From assembly GCA_025201765.1 (NCBI GenBank), contig MU623380.1, positions 124,001-188,000 of the forward strand: DNA of 64,000 bases. Direction: 5' to 3'. This document shows positions 47,123-58,478 of this stretch, piece after piece. The notes under the pieces are model-generated. The model saw only the letters and a list, made by a program, of their open reading frames with translations, did no database searches and had not been told where the DNA came from. The stretch's first letter is position 1. The number at the start of each line of letters is the position of its first letter. Source of the DNA: Daldinia sp. FL1419 (taxonomy: Eukaryota; Ascomycota; Sordariomycetes; Xylariales; Hypoxylaceae). The translations under genes were made by a program, and so were the position numbers.

Positions 47123-47297
47123 AGCATAATTACGTAGGCTCACGATATAATAGATAACGTAGAATGGGTTGGAAGGCTTAAATGGGAGAGGTAAATAGGT
47201 ATATTCTCGAATCCATGTAAAAGAGGTTCGGGTAGTATATATATAGAAGCATGAACACAATCTACCTATAAAGTAACTCCTGGCCAGTGATTCTGGT

Positions 47298-48672
47298 TTA
47301 CTCGATCGCCCGTCGTCCACTCGATTCGTACCACTCGTTGCGGGACCACCGTACTATTAGGTTCTTTGCATCTTCGGACAGTTTGCGATATCCGGGATTA
47401 TCTTTGGGCTCAAACATTGCTGCATACGTCAGTCCCCACTCAAACAAGAGACAAACAACAAAGACAAGAAAAGACAAGGTTTGACAAAGCTTAACTTACC
47501 CATATGCGCCCCTATCTCGTCCGTGGACTTGTCGTTTACAGCTTCCATCCACAAACCCGACGTGGGCTTGTCTCGTGCAGGTAAATTGCAGAAAGTTCGC
47601 TCGTTACCCATCACCGTTCCTACCATGCTAACCTGCTTCGACGATGCGGCTTTCCCAAGTCGTGTGTATAGATTCGCAAAACCGATTCCCATTTCCCTGT
47701 CTAGCTTTACCATCCTTGCCACCCGTTCTCGAAGCTCTGTACCCCTAGCTAGACATCCTACAAATTCGAGATGCGAACCGACCCACGACCATCCCGAGCT
47801 GAGATGCTCTCGGTTCATGTATGCCGCCGCTCCACCAGCCGCCAAGGCACCTGCAGCTCCGGCTACTGCCGCAATTTGACCCCATCCCCACCCTCCACTG
47901 CTCTGCTTCTTGTTTTTGTCTTGGGGTGTTTCTGGGGCAGGCAAAGCACTAACAGGCTTTTTATTGGCACCTTCCGTTTTCTTAGACGCTTCGTTATAGT
48001 TGTTCCAGAAGATGCTGGAGAGTCCGCTCAACTGGGCCAGGGCTCCATTAACACTGTTGTAATGACCCTCAGCACCGTGGGCAACGACTCCAGGTGAAAT
48101 CCCGAGATAAGGTGTATCGAAGGCGAGAACACCTTGGATATAGGGGAACATGAGACTTGTGGGGGCTACTGACTCGCCGACCAAAACGGTAAGGCTATCA
48201 CGACGACCAGATTTCTTGCGGTGGGTAACGGGCCTCTCGGAAGCGAGGCCGATGGCAGTTTCGGCAGCAACGATTCCTCCCATGGAATGACCGATTAGGA
48301 TCGTACGAACGGACGGGTCTACGGTTGGAGAAGGTGTTCCGGCGGCGACTTCGAGATCGATCACTTTTTCGAGAAGCCATTCGCGGAAGCGAGCAACGCA
48401 CTCATGCAAATCACCGCGGGTCTCATATCGAGGGTATGTAATAGCGCGTACTGAGACTCTGGGTAAAGAAGCGCCTACGAGAGCTGCGAGGTGTTGCGCA
48501 AACTCGGACTTTTCGCCGAAGGTGTCGTCACCCCCCTACATCCGAGATGGTTAGCCAGGTACCTAAGAGAGTCGATACCATACCAGGTAGGTATTGCCGA
48601 GCAGCAAAAAAAGGGAAGGGAGGACGGTACCTTGAAGCCGTGAATAAAACACAGTAACAGTGTCTTCTTCAT
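47298..48672 (-). CDS. Alpha/beta hydrolase (DUF676/lipase-like)
   Basis: Three exons (minus): 48672-48631, 48535-47500, 47419-47298, encoding 399 residues. The start MKKTLLLCFIHGFK puts the oxyanion-hole motif (HGF followed by KGGDDTFG) across the first intron. The nucleophile elbow is GHSMGG in RTILIGHSMGGIVAAETA. Upstream in-frame codons lack an ATG; an in-frame TTG at 48756 is not a start. A Gly/Ala-rich hydrophobic segment (QIAAVAGAAGALAAGGAAAY) lies at mid-length and may contact a membrane. The last exon ends with RWSRNEWYESSGRRAIE. Family resemblance is to fungal DUF676/lipase-like serine hydrolases of unknown substrate. Confidence 0.85.
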
Positions 48673-49343
48673 CTTGAGTCCCCATCGAAAAAAAGGGGAA
48701 CGAGAAGAAATTCCAAGGTTAATAATAAGGTTGAGTGGAAGTTTCGGACTCGACAAGGTAAGAGGTGGCTAGCATAACCGCACGATAGCTGAATTTCTTC
48801 AGGGCTGTAGGATCAGCGGCGAGGGTCCTATGCTTCTACCTACACTAGTTGTTAAGGACCTAACGCGCCTAGGGTGGTAGATAGTTTTAGTGGGTATGCG
48901 CTATTCCCCGGCGGTTCTTCGCTCCAAAAATGACGTTTCTTCAGCAGGTAGTTCCACCAAATATAGCAAATATAGCATATACAGCTGCCCCACCTGCTAT
49001 CAATCTTCCTAACGTGTGCTAGGTGCATGTCTCCCGGACCTCTTAAAATCTTCTATTCGTTTTAATCACATGCACATCACAAAATCAAGAGACTTTCAAG
49101 CCATAACCTTCGAAAAACGTAGATTGGTTCGCCCAATTCGAGTCCTCCAACTCCCTATATTAAAGTTGTGGATAGACCCATTGTCGAATCAAGAAATGTC
49201 CCACGATCCAATATCCGACGTCCACGACAACCAGTCCTGACGATCGCCGAATGGAGGTTTACTCCAGACTAACATAACGCAAAGCTCCGCAAGAGATTGC
49301 ACGAGATATGATCTTGGGAAACATCCGGTTGAATCAACGCCAA
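48673..49343. other. Intergenic region, no gene recognised
   Basis: About 0.67 kb between the hydrolase start and the end of the dioxygenase gene. Unsupported short frames only. Confidence 0.6.
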
Positions 49344-50473
49344 CTAATAAGTAGCAGCTAACCTCTCGACGAGATATTGGCCGCTGTTGATTCCCTCGTA
49401 TTTCCTATCCTTCTCGGTAGCGTATGTATTAGGGATGGCCTCGATATAGTCTTTGAAATTGGGATTGCAGAAGTATCTGCAGAGCTTCGTTAGTCGTTCG
49501 CTGCTTAGACGCTTAAAGAAATCCCACGTGTACATACGCTATGCTATATCTGGCCGGGTAGACGTCGTCTTGGCGAGACGGAGGCTCTACGACACGATGA
49601 ATAGTACTCTTAATATTATCGTTACTCCACCTTGCCAGCAAATCACCCGCATTCACCACACAAGTGTCCTCGATGGGTGCCGCGTCAACAAAAACACCCG
49701 TTGGGCTTTGGACCTGCAGACCACCTTGGGAATCCTGGAAGAGTAGCGTGATGGACCCATAGTCACTGTGTGCGCCGGTGCGAACCTGTCCCGGATTGAT
49801 TTTAAACACATCCCTCTTGACTTCGGGATAGTGAAGAAGCCTCAAGGTATTATCTCCGACGTCAGTGTACTTATCAAACCACGATTCCTCAATGCCCAGG
49901 CCGACAGCGATAGCACGCATAACTTCTATGTGCAAGTTCTTGCACTTGTCATGAAAGTCTAGCATTGTTTCCTTGAAACCTACCAGCTCGCCCTCTTCGT
50001 CAGGCCAATGGTTCGGGTGGCCAGGTTCGTCATCACGCCCAATTTCGAGACTTTCCTTTAGGTCAGGCGCGGCATCCCGAAGCTTCTTAATGGCATCTAC
50101 GTCTGTCAGGTCCGTGTTCTTTTCCCTTCCTGGTGCCGAGTAGCCCCGATTCGCTTCAGCCGTGGTCCAGCAATGAGACAGCTTGGTCTCGATGGGAAGC
50201 CTGAAGTACTTGGCTGACGTTTCGAACACATGTTTTCGGTACTTGGGCGTCACGGGGAGGCCCTTGAGATAAACAAATCCGGAGGTTTGAAAGCCGCGGA
50301 GAATATCATCGGCAGTCTGCTTCCTCTTTTCTGGGTTACCGTTCAAGAATTGCGAAAAGTCAATAAGCTAGGATCCTCGATGCTCAGTCACATGCCTAAG
50401 GCACGGCGGAAATGAACATCTTAAGACTTACCGGGATGACCAAGCCATCGCTTTTTACGGCAGCTTCCTCCAT
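49344..50473 (-). CDS. 2-oxoglutarate/Fe(II)-dependent dioxygenase (isopenicillin-N-synthase-like)
   Basis: Three exons (minus): 50473-50432, 50367-49538, 49476-49344, encoding 334 residues. The start is the first in-frame ATG after a stop (MEEAAVKSDGLVIP). The N-terminal DIOX_N part runs LIDFSQFLNGNPEKRKQTAD and FQTSGFVYLKGLPVT. The iron ligands appear as His-x-Asp in RTGAHSDYGSITLLFQ and a distal His in STIHRVVEP, with the co-substrate Arg/Ser in ARYSIAYF, the last spanning intron 2. It oxidises a small organic substrate using oxygen and 2-oxoglutarate; family members act in secondary metabolism, gibberellin and thymine or flavonoid-type pathways. It is divergent from the amidohydrolase gene. 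Substrate unknown. Confidence 0.9.
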
Positions 50474-51280
50474 TGCTTTTTTATCGGGCGCCGTATAGAA
50501 ATTCTTATTATTGTTGATTGTCTCGGTTCAACGAAAGCACGTTGATCGGAAGGATCTTGACAAAAAGAGGGTAAAGAAAGTAAACGAGAAAGAAGTGCAA
50601 ACCCCCTTGCAGCTATGTCCGGGTAAACGCTACTGAGCTAGGTTGCCTGTTGCTCTACCTAGACCACTAGACTACGTGGGATTCGGCTGCGTCCGACGAA
50701 ACGCGAAACTTTCTAGCTTTTTTGTAGAACTGTACCCCCAACACAGATGCTTTATCTTTCTTCTGGAACACGGTGACCAGTTTCTTATCGAAGGCACTAC
50801 AGTACCCGGATATAGGATCCAGACTATAGGACGATGAAAACCATCCGATGTTCAAGCCAATTCAGCATATCTACGATTTCGTGACTAATGTCATTCAAAG
50901 ATATCAGGTAAGGTCATCCTCTTTTCACATATTTATAGCTATATTTACCTACATATTTACAAACCCCGCCCTGTAGATAAGAGATCACCTTCCAGATCCT
51001 GCATGAGATAAGAGCTCGGGGAGGGGGTCTCACGTATAGATAGGTATCTAGATTGGACGCCTCAAAGCCCATACCTCATGCCAAATGTGGGGTATCATTG
51101 ATGAGCCTTGCATTTACCAAGGTTCGAGGGTAGATGAGTCCCCAAGGCCTGATTCAAGTCGATTCTGAAATTTTAGAGAGCTCGGGGGTAGCAGCAATTT
51201 AACAACCACGCAAGTGTGGTGGAAGACTTAACTCGAGTATTTATACAATTGACATATTGCGAGAAGAAATTTATACCATA
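50474..51280. promoter_or_regulatory. Divergent intergenic region between dioxygenase and amidohydrolase
   Basis: About 0.8 kb that should hold the promoters of both divergent genes. I see no clear factor site. A TATTTATACAATT sequence lies about 40 bases before the amidohydrolase ATG. Confidence 0.4.
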
Positions 51281-52429
51281 ATGAGCTCGTCAAGATACCG
51301 CGTGGTGGATATCCACACCCATATGTATCCTCCAGCATACGTACGGCTTCTAGAATCCCGAGCCGGCATACCCCTTATCCGGAAGTTCGCCGGTGCAAAA
51401 GAGCCCCGCCTCATCATTCTCCCCGCGGAAGCGGAATCATTGGACAAGACTACATCAGAAAACCCGGAGGAGACGCCATCACACCTCCCTGGCCGGCCGG
51501 TGACGACTCATTATTCTTCCCTTAGTCAGAAGATACATTTCATGGATACCCATAAAATCGATATATCTGTTATTTCGCTTGCAAATCCCTGGCTTGATTT
51601 TGTTGCGAAAGAGGATGCTGGCGAAACGGCCAAGTCCATAAATCAGGAGTTCTCTAATATGTGCGCCACGGTTCCGAACCGGCTGTTCTTTTTTGCAACT
51701 CTACCCCTAACTGCACCTCCTGAAATTCTACTCGCGGCTGTCGGACATGTACGTAGCCTCAAGTACTGTCGAGGCGTAATTCTAGGCACGTCAGGACTCG
51801 GGAAAGGCCTAGATGACCCAGCTCTGGTGCCCGTATTCCACGCCCTCGCAGCTAATAAGCTCACCATATTCTTACATCCACATTACGGACTACCGAGCGA
51901 AGTGTGGGGTCCCCGCGCTACCGAAGAATATGGCCACGTCCTGCCGCTAGCCCTAGGTTTTCCTATGGAAACAACAATAGCCGTAACGCGGATGTATCTC
52001 GCGGGCGTATTTGACCAGGTGCCGGACTTACGTTTGATACTAGCGCATAGCGGCGGAACGCTGCCCTTCTTAGCTGGCCGTATCGAGAGTTGTATTGTGC
52101 ATGACGGACATCTAGTCAGAGAGGGTAAAGTAGGCCCGGGCCGACGGACGGTATGGCAGGTTCTCCGGGAGCAAATCTACCTAGATGCCGTTGTATACTC
52201 GGAAGTTGGACTGAAGGCAGCGATTGATGCCAGCGGAGCCGATAGGCTGATGTTTGGTACGGATCATCCCTTCTTTCCGCCGCTGAACAGCGACGAGCAG
52301 GGCGAATGGGAGAGCGTGGCTTGGAATGCTGAGGCTGTGAGGAAGGCCTTGGGAGATGCGACCGACCGCGGAAGAGCTGTCATGGGGGGTAATGCCGTCG
52401 AAGTGCTGCAGCTGCATGAAGATATATAG
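51281..52429 (+). CDS. Amidohydrolase-2 family metal enzyme (ACMSD/decarboxylase-like)
   Basis: Single-exon, 382 residues from ATG 51281 (MSSSRYRVVDIHTHMYPPAY); an upstream in-frame TTG at 51257 is not a start. Amidohydrolase TIM-barrel markers in order: metal-binding DIHTHMYP near the N-terminus, FLHPHYGLPSEVWG, LAHSGGTLPFLAGRI and GTDHPFFPPLNSDE. The pattern is that of the ACMSD-type branch, in which many members are non-oxidative decarboxylases of aromatic or muconate-type carboxylates and others hydrolases. The protein has no signal peptide and is probably cytosolic. Its divergent neighbour is a 2-OG dioxygenase, so a shared aromatic pathway is possible but unproven. Confidence 0.9.
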   Translation: MSSSRYRVVDIHTHMYPPAYVRLLESRAGIPLIRKFAGAKEPRLIILPAEAESLDKTTSENPEETPSHLPGRPVTTHYSSLSQKIHFMDTHKIDISVISLANPWLDFVAKEDAGETAKSINQEFSNMCATVPNRLFFFATLPLTAPPEILLAAVGHVRSLKYCRGVILGTSGLGKGLDDPALVPVFHALAANKLTIFLHPHYGLPSEVWGPRATEEYGHVLPLALGFPMETTIAVTRMYLAGVFDQVPDLRLILAHSGGTLPFLAGRIESCIVHDGHLVREGKVGPGRRTVWQVLREQIYLDAVVYSEVGLKAAIDASGADRLMFGTDHPFFPPLNSDEQGEWESVAWNAEAVRKALGDATDRGRAVMGGNAVEVLQLHEDI

Positions 52430-52480
52430 CTGAAAGATTGCCAGGTTTAAATACGCCTATATATAGTGATTTAGGTTTGG

Positions 52481-52730
52481 CTACGCTCTATATCTTTGAA
52501 TACGCACATGATTCTGTCGAGAAGAGACAGTAGGGTACCAGGACACTATAAGGACTTACCAATTTGATGGTTTCATTCGCAGGCCAAGTACTCTGTAGCT
52601 GGCGAGCTTCAGCACAAAGGTACTGATCTTTCAGAGCGCGATGATGTAAGGTATACAAGACGAAGTCTCCGGAAGTGCCATCGCGCTCTTTATATGGAAG
52701 TGCCCTCGAGAGCACTGAGTGTTGATGCAT
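52481..52730 (-). CDS. Possible tiny two-exon gene, function unknown
   Basis: Minus-strand reading of two exons, 52730-52560 and 52513-52481, with a 46-nt GTAAGT..GACAG intron, giving 67 residues. It contains RDGTSGDFVLYTLHHRALKD and AEARQLQSTWPANETIKL, whose composition looks protein-like. I do not recognise the family. It ends 51 bases from the stop of the convergent amidohydrolase, so it could also be a fragment of a degraded gene. No signal peptide or domain. Confidence 0.3.
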
Positions 52731-53538
52731 TATTAACTAACGGTGTAGATAATTATTCGTAAACTGATTTAAAAAGGTGCCGGTCATGTCGGGCCCCAGG
52801 TACCTTTAAAGCATATCGGGATGTTCCGTTCTCTGTGGATTTCATACTCTACGTACCTCTCTTGTTACAATATCTGACGTAAGTCCAGTATTAGAACCTC
52901 GTAATATACAAGCACGGGTCCGTTCGGAAACTCTCATCATCGATTATGAAATAAAAAAATATAAAGTCGTTTTTAAGAGATGGTCGAACGGGTAATCGAG
53001 CGCGCGGCCGGACCTATTTTAGATCTTATTTGGAGGTACCTAGGATAAAATAGGATATTATAAAGAGATACATATGATTTATAGAGCATGACCAAAGAAA
53101 TAAAAAACATCAGGGAATAAAACTGCAACCCAAACCTTAGATGCATACACGCTCTCTCGGGGTAGCGTCCGCACATAAAGGTTTCCGTTTTACTTAACTG
53201 AAATATCGTCTAGTGGTGCTGCGGCTACTATTACCAAAGTCTACCTACTTTATACACGCCGATAACTTAGGGATCATCAAGGTATGACGTGGTCCGGGCT
53301 AATATCTTAACATGGTATCCGTCAGTCTCGATCACTATCTAAGTATTTCTTGCAAGGCTAAGTCAACTTGGAATAGTTGTGAGGTACGACTACAATTCCC
53401 GCGCGATATCAGTGCTTCTTTATCCCATATTGTACTCATTTCGATCCAGATGCGCTCTAAGCCTTGTCATTGACGAGCGACGCTTAATACTGTTAGAATC
53501 CCTATGTCGAGGTTTCTCGCCTGCCCAAATAGACAAAG
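52731..53538. other. Intergenic region, no gene recognised
   Basis: About 0.8 kb, AT-rich. The open frames are short and unsupported. Confidence 0.6.
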
Positions 53539-55203
53539 CTATAGTTCCCTCTCCTCAGGAGTCGTGATCGCAAACCATTGGTTAAACCTTCCTCGAGGAT
53601 CCCACTTCTTCTTGAGCTGTTGGAGCCTAGGTAAACTATCCCCATATATCCATTCCAAGGGCTCATCGCCATGAGCGAAATTTTGGTAACTATTAACGAT
53701 AAGAAGTTGACGTCGAATGTCGAATAGGGGTAACTTACATCTTCGGTATATCGTAACCGCTAGATCCCAACCACAATTCTCGGACCCTGGACCCGAAAGC
53801 CTCGACTGCGGGATCTAACGACGCGTCCTCGTAGATAGGCACGATCAAAGCGAAGAAGTTAACGTCGCGCTGGGAATATGACGCGTGCTTGGAGCCAAAT
53901 TGACGCGTAGCGTAGTTCGAGTAGGCGTCAATCCCGATAATGGTACTCGTAATTCCCGTTTTTGCTACGAAGTCGGCATATTCGTCCCAGAGGGTCTGGA
54001 ATGCTTCGTAGTCCAAAGACTTCAAACCGGCGCCCCACACCGGCTTACGAGGACCGTGGACACACGCAAAGTCCCGGGCATCGTTAACCTGGCCGTACGG
54101 GATGACTTCTGTCGTGTCCTTGTAAGGCTCGAGGTCATACAAGGGCTTGAATGCAGCATGCGCTGCTTCGACGTCCGCGTTCATGAAGAATACCTGTGCA
54201 GCAATGACCGGGGTGTTATTAGGCGGAGTAAGGTCAATTCTCCAATGGATCGTCATCTCTTCGGTCATGTTCAAAGTGTTGAAAATCTCAATATACTTCT
54301 CTAGTTTTTCAGCGGGGTAAAACAAATCGCCTACCCAGACCCTATCGTCGCCTCTCATCGGATGCGCCTTCATCGTAGCGGAAGTGACGATGCCGAAGTT
54401 CTGGCCTGTGAGATATTAGCGCAACAGGTCTCGTTGGACTATGGAATCGAGCTTATTTAGTACTAACCTGCGCCGCGGATAGCCCAATCTAGATGCGCGT
54501 GGGACGTTGGGGAGACGTGGATCGTTTCGCCTTCCGCCGTTACTAGGTTGACGGATAGGAGGTTATCCACGTTGAGGCCGTACTTGTTCATCCAACGGCC
54601 GATGCCACCACCGAGGGTGATTCCCATGTATCCAACGCAGTTAAATCCTCCAGTCGCTAAGATATTGTCAAATCTCCCGATAGATGATAGTGTTTAAACG
54701 CGAATATTGAGGATCACTTACAGACAGTGACATTGTTAGCTGCAGCCTTCGCAATCACCTCGCCGCCCAGCACACCTCCACCGAACGATACCACATCTTT
54801 CGCTTCGTTCAGACTCACGTGGTTGAGACTGCGAAGGTTTATGATCACGTCGTTATCACTCATACTAAATGTATCCGCCCATCCATGGCCTCCGGCTTGA
54901 GCGAGGAATTTCAGATCATGTTCATTGCAGTATTTGACCTGTCTGTCGGTTAGCTTCCCTTGCGGTACACAGTTTCCAGTTTCGTACCGTTTCCGCAACG
55001 TCACGTTCTTCCGCTACGCGAACCACATATCCGGCTCGCGGTCGATGGTAGTCGCTCCACCGTGGAGCAGAATCTAGATCGGTCGAAACCGAGGCGCCGG
55101 GGGATAGCCTAGCTAATAGGTCTTCGGTGATATTCCCGCCTCCGGTGTTAAGAAAACCCGGTAAAGAGGGATGCCGAAGCCCGTGTGCAACACTTTGCCA
55201 GAA
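53539..55203 (-). CDS. FAD-linked oxidoreductase (BBE-like), 5' end missing
   Basis: Five coding pieces (minus): 55203-54988 (open, no start), 54938-54722, 54656-54468, 54405-53739, 53689-53539, at least 479 residues. The four internal introns join in frame; the first is 49 nt with a GCTAACC branch site. The FAD-binding domain reads RWSDYHRPRAGYVVRVAEER, KYCNEHDLKFLAQAGGHGWA with the covalent-type His, GFNCVGYMGITLGGGIGRWM and WAIRGAGQNFGIVTSATMKA. The C-terminal BBE segment ends YGDSLPRLQQLKKKWDPRGR then FNQWFAITTPEEREL. All of the catalytic domain is intact, but upstream of GFLNTGGGNITEDLLAR the frame meets a stop at 55206-55204 with no ATG. The start and any signal peptide are absent or in an unidentified exon, beside a degraded repeat at 55318. 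Possibly a recently disabled gene. Confidence 0.8.
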
Positions 55204-55317
55204 TTAAAATTTTGAATTGGAAAAGGTAATATTATATTCAAAGTACCTACAACACATTTATTTCGAGTATTAAACTTAAGATGTAAAGATGCATATACAT
55301 CGTTTAAGTGTATTTAT

Positions 55318-55400
55318 CACACAACAAAGGTTTAGGGTATTATTGGCTGAATTTAACTTATTCAGGTTGTGAAATTACACGAGGAGAAAATGCCTTAAGC
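55318..55400. mobile_element. Degraded repeat copy related to 60291-60440
   Basis: Begins CACACAACAA and continues GGTATTATTGG and CAGGTTGT in the same order as the copy at 60291. Relative to that copy it differs mostly by C-to-T and G-to-A changes and lacks an internal ~40 bases. It probably marks the end of a transposable element altered by RIP-like mutation. The class of element is not determined. Confidence 0.5.
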
Positions 55401-56224
55401 TCTCTTAAGGTCTTGTGTTGTAAGATTATGTATTAACATAACTGGTAAGTAAGATTGGGTAGGATTTTCTTAGCCTTATTTAAGACATAATTTGATTCAT
55501 TATACCATACCGTCTTTTCTAAGATATTTCGGTGCTTGGCACACGGACCACTGCAGATCCGTCCGCTGAACCGTTTCGGCGAGTTTGCTTTGCTATCCTT
55601 GGGTGCTGTGTGCTTGAAACCAGGCCAAACCATTCGGAGTCTTTGTGGGCAATAATGTTCCGACCTGTGGGGCGATTCTCGAAGTCTCCGACCTGGGAAT
55701 CGGGATCCTTTCCGATCGCATATCACCGAACCGTATTAGGTGAGGTAGATAGGCTATCGCGACGTACTCATGCAATGACTAAGACGGAACGAGGCCGGTC
55801 TTAGATGGGAGAATATATACCTACTACTTACCATCGTTGTTGGTAGCAGGGTAGTCTCGTATAGGTGGTGATGATCAGATCATCAGATAAGTTTCTTCCG
55901 AGTGGGCGTGTAGGATAGCTACGACGCCCAGGTGTGGTGCGAGATCTTCCATTACCTGCCTGTACCATTACTCTATCCGGTGGCCGTCGGGTATGGGTTG
56001 CCAACGTCTACCGGGAAGTCTCGTATGGATATGTCGAATCAGAGAAGAAGAAGAAAAGGTCCTATTCAGGAGCCGGAGATTGAACCACCTACGAATTGAC
56101 TAGTCTACCTCTTTTTTTGCATGGTGGCTGCATGGTTGGTGGGTGATGCACTTTATTGAGGCTATTCGGATCCACTTTTGGTTGTACGAGTCGAACATTT
56201 CAACAGAACAATCTGCAGAACGTT

Positions 56225-56256
56225 CCTTTTTTTTTCTTTTTCTTTTTCTTTTTCTA
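56225..56256. repeat. (CTTTTT)n pyrimidine tract
   Basis: Repeated CTTTTT units with a longer initial T run in non-coding DNA. Confidence 0.85.
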
Positions 56257-56719
56257 ATACACCGTTTCGGGTTCAGTTAGCCTTCGTGTAAAAGTATATT
56301 CCCTTTAGGAAGTATTGTCTTAATTAGGTAAATTGGTAAACGCGGAACAGAGTCGAGTCTTACCTACTTCCTAGACTAATAAAATGAGAACGCGTCAACC
56401 GACGATCACCAACACTAATAGTTGGCATTCAAAAATCATCTCATAGGTACCTCCGAGCCCGCTAGGGAATTGGACGGCAATATAATAAACCAAAGTGATA
56501 CGGTGAGCGGCTAGGTGAAACACTATAACCTAAGGTTAGTCTAGGTACTATTTCCGTATAACGATGGTAAGAAATTTAGAATACCTGAACTATACTGAGA
56601 TAGGTAAACAGTGTAGATTTGTTAATTTGAATACGTCTATGTAATCCATAGATGAACCCGAATTTACTATCGTATCCACAGAAATTCCATATGCTAGATA
56701 CCTATGTAGTGGTCAAAGA

Positions 56720-57612
56720 CTATGCGATCATGTGCTGCATCGTCATTTTGTGGCTGTCCTCAGTTTCGCCGCATATATCTCTAATACTAAAATTCAATCT
56801 AGGCTTATATAACTCTTGCGTCTTTCGTAGAGTTTGTAGTGCCTTTAGACAATCTGAGTTATGATAACCACTGCTCAACGTCTGCCTCGTACCAACCGCA
56901 TACACTTGGACTTCGCCATCGTCAATGTAGCTCTGGGCGATGCGACCTTGTTCCCCATTCCCTAAATCCAGTAGCCGTATGAAATATCGTAAAGGTCGAA
57001 CCGGAAATGGGTGTTCTGTATGCCCGCCAGGCGGTCGAACGAGGAAATTTTGAGTTCGGTATTGGCATGTTCCCGCGTTTTCGTCACAGTATATCTTTTC
57101 GGCGGATTCGTACCAGTGGTATTCTTGTGAGTCTGGGGCACAATGCGTAGTATCTCCATCCAGGCTGGCTGGAACCCACCTGTTCCACTCGGAGGATCAG
57201 CTTGCTACCCATGCGGGGGTAAATCAAATTGCATGTGGAACGACATTTAAGGAGGAGGAGGAAAGAGAGGGGGGGTAGAGGGTTTGGAAACTAGGAAGCT
57301 ATGAAAATGCAGGTTGTCTAAAAAAGCTAATAGGAAATTGAGCAATAGGATTAGAAAAGGACGAAATAGTAAGCTAGAAAATCAAGCAAGAATCGGCAAG
57401 GTAATCTCGAAGTTTACGTACCATCCAAAGCTAAAGTAACCTTCATTTGACATATAGCAAAAGAAATTAGCTGCCAAAATGGTGCTGTTGGCAGGCGAAG
57501 GAGCCTCGCTATTAGGACGAATGACAACAGAAGTTCCATGGAATAAGCTAGCAGATACAGCTTGGGCATATGCTGCCGAAGTTAAGAGAAGAAGATAGTA
57601 GTAAAGCTTCAT
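56720..57612 (-). CDS. Candidate small secreted cysteine-containing protein
   Basis: Exon 1, 57612-57410, starts MKLYYYLLLLTSAAYAQAVS, a clear signal peptide, and ends near NEGYFSFGW at a GTACGT donor. A GAACAG acceptor near 57202 restores a long frame to 56720 with DGDTTHCAPDSQEYHWYESA, EKIYCDENAGTC and YIDDGEVQVYAVGTRQTLSS, totalling roughly 228 residues and about six Cys. The proposed intron (~208 nt) is unusually long for this window, and a competing frame near 57020-56960 (THFRFDLYDISYGYW) also looks coding, so a frameshift is possible. No family recognised. Size and Cys content fit an effector-like or extracellular protein, but the model is uncertain. Confidence 0.4.
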
Positions 57613-58478
57613 CGTACGGTTACTGGATGGATTGGGCGATGATGATGCGATTGGAAATGACTGGTGTGATGAAGAAACGTAATATGAATAGCAAAGGGGG
57701 GGGGGGCAAGGAATATGAAGAGACTCAGTCTCTGGAGCTGAGAAGTTCCGGCGAGTTGCAAAGGGCCGGACATCCTAAGCATCGTCTCGGGGACTTATTT
57801 TGCTTATGACGATAGATGAATCCGTGCCGTCTTCCTTCTCGTAAACATACAGTGTAGGCTTCAGATCCCGCATCACCCCAGAAACCGGTCTGACCACGCA
57901 TGGTGGAAGGATGAGGGGCTACGTGGTAAGACTAACAAGATTATTACCGGCAGACAAAGGATCTCTCTAGGATGTAGTTGAGCTAATATTTTTGCCGATG
58001 ACACAATGAGAATGTGGCTTGCCTAGGTACCTACCTACCTACCTCTTAATGCTAGGTTGATTGACTACCCGAATATGCTAGGTAACTACAAATCACCCAA
58101 TAATATATATCCAACGTAGAACCTGTTCGCAACCGATGCATCGCCGATACCTACTCCTAGGATGAACGTCAGCCGGGGAAATAAAATTGCTTACAGGTAC
58201 CTACCTAGGTAAGCTGACTTTTAGAGATATGACTAGTAATATATATAGTTTCGCCGTTTGATATGCAGGACATTAATCCGAGGTAGCTGAAGTTGAACTG
58301 CCTTCCACATGCTTTACGGGATAGGGTAAGGTAGGTAGGTACCTGTAAATATCTTTCTATTGATGCATGTACATATCTTGTTTCTTCTCGCGCGCAGACT
58401 AACATTACTGGAAGGGATCATCTATTGTAAGTTTTGATGTAGGTAATGGTGAACTCCGCTGCCGTGCCATAATCTTGC
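57613..58478. other. Intergenic region, CCTACCTA motifs
   Basis: About 0.87 kb containing a G9 run near 57697-57706 and dense CTAGGTACCTACCTACC motifs at 58020-58050, 58190-58210 and 58330-58350. No gene recognised. Confidence 0.6.

Larger units (their letters stand above)
55204..56719. other. Repeat-containing intergenic region
   Basis: About 1.5 kb. It starts with very AT-rich DNA, then the repeat related to 60291, then moderately GC-rich DNA with unsupported frames at 55433-55804 (possibly transposon remnants), a (CTTTTT)n tract at 56225-56256 and TAGG motifs. No gene recognised. Confidence 0.5.

Noticed and set aside
50640..50720. tRNA-like A-box (TAGTCTAGTGG on the minus strand)
   Set aside because: No B-box (GGTTCGANTCC), no cloverleaf pairing and no acceptor stem could be formed at the right distance.
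55433..55804. Overlapping frames on both strands next to the repeat at 55318
   Set aside because: Basic, Arg/Pro-rich translations might be transposon remnants, but I could not match any reverse transcriptase, integrase, transposase or gag motif.
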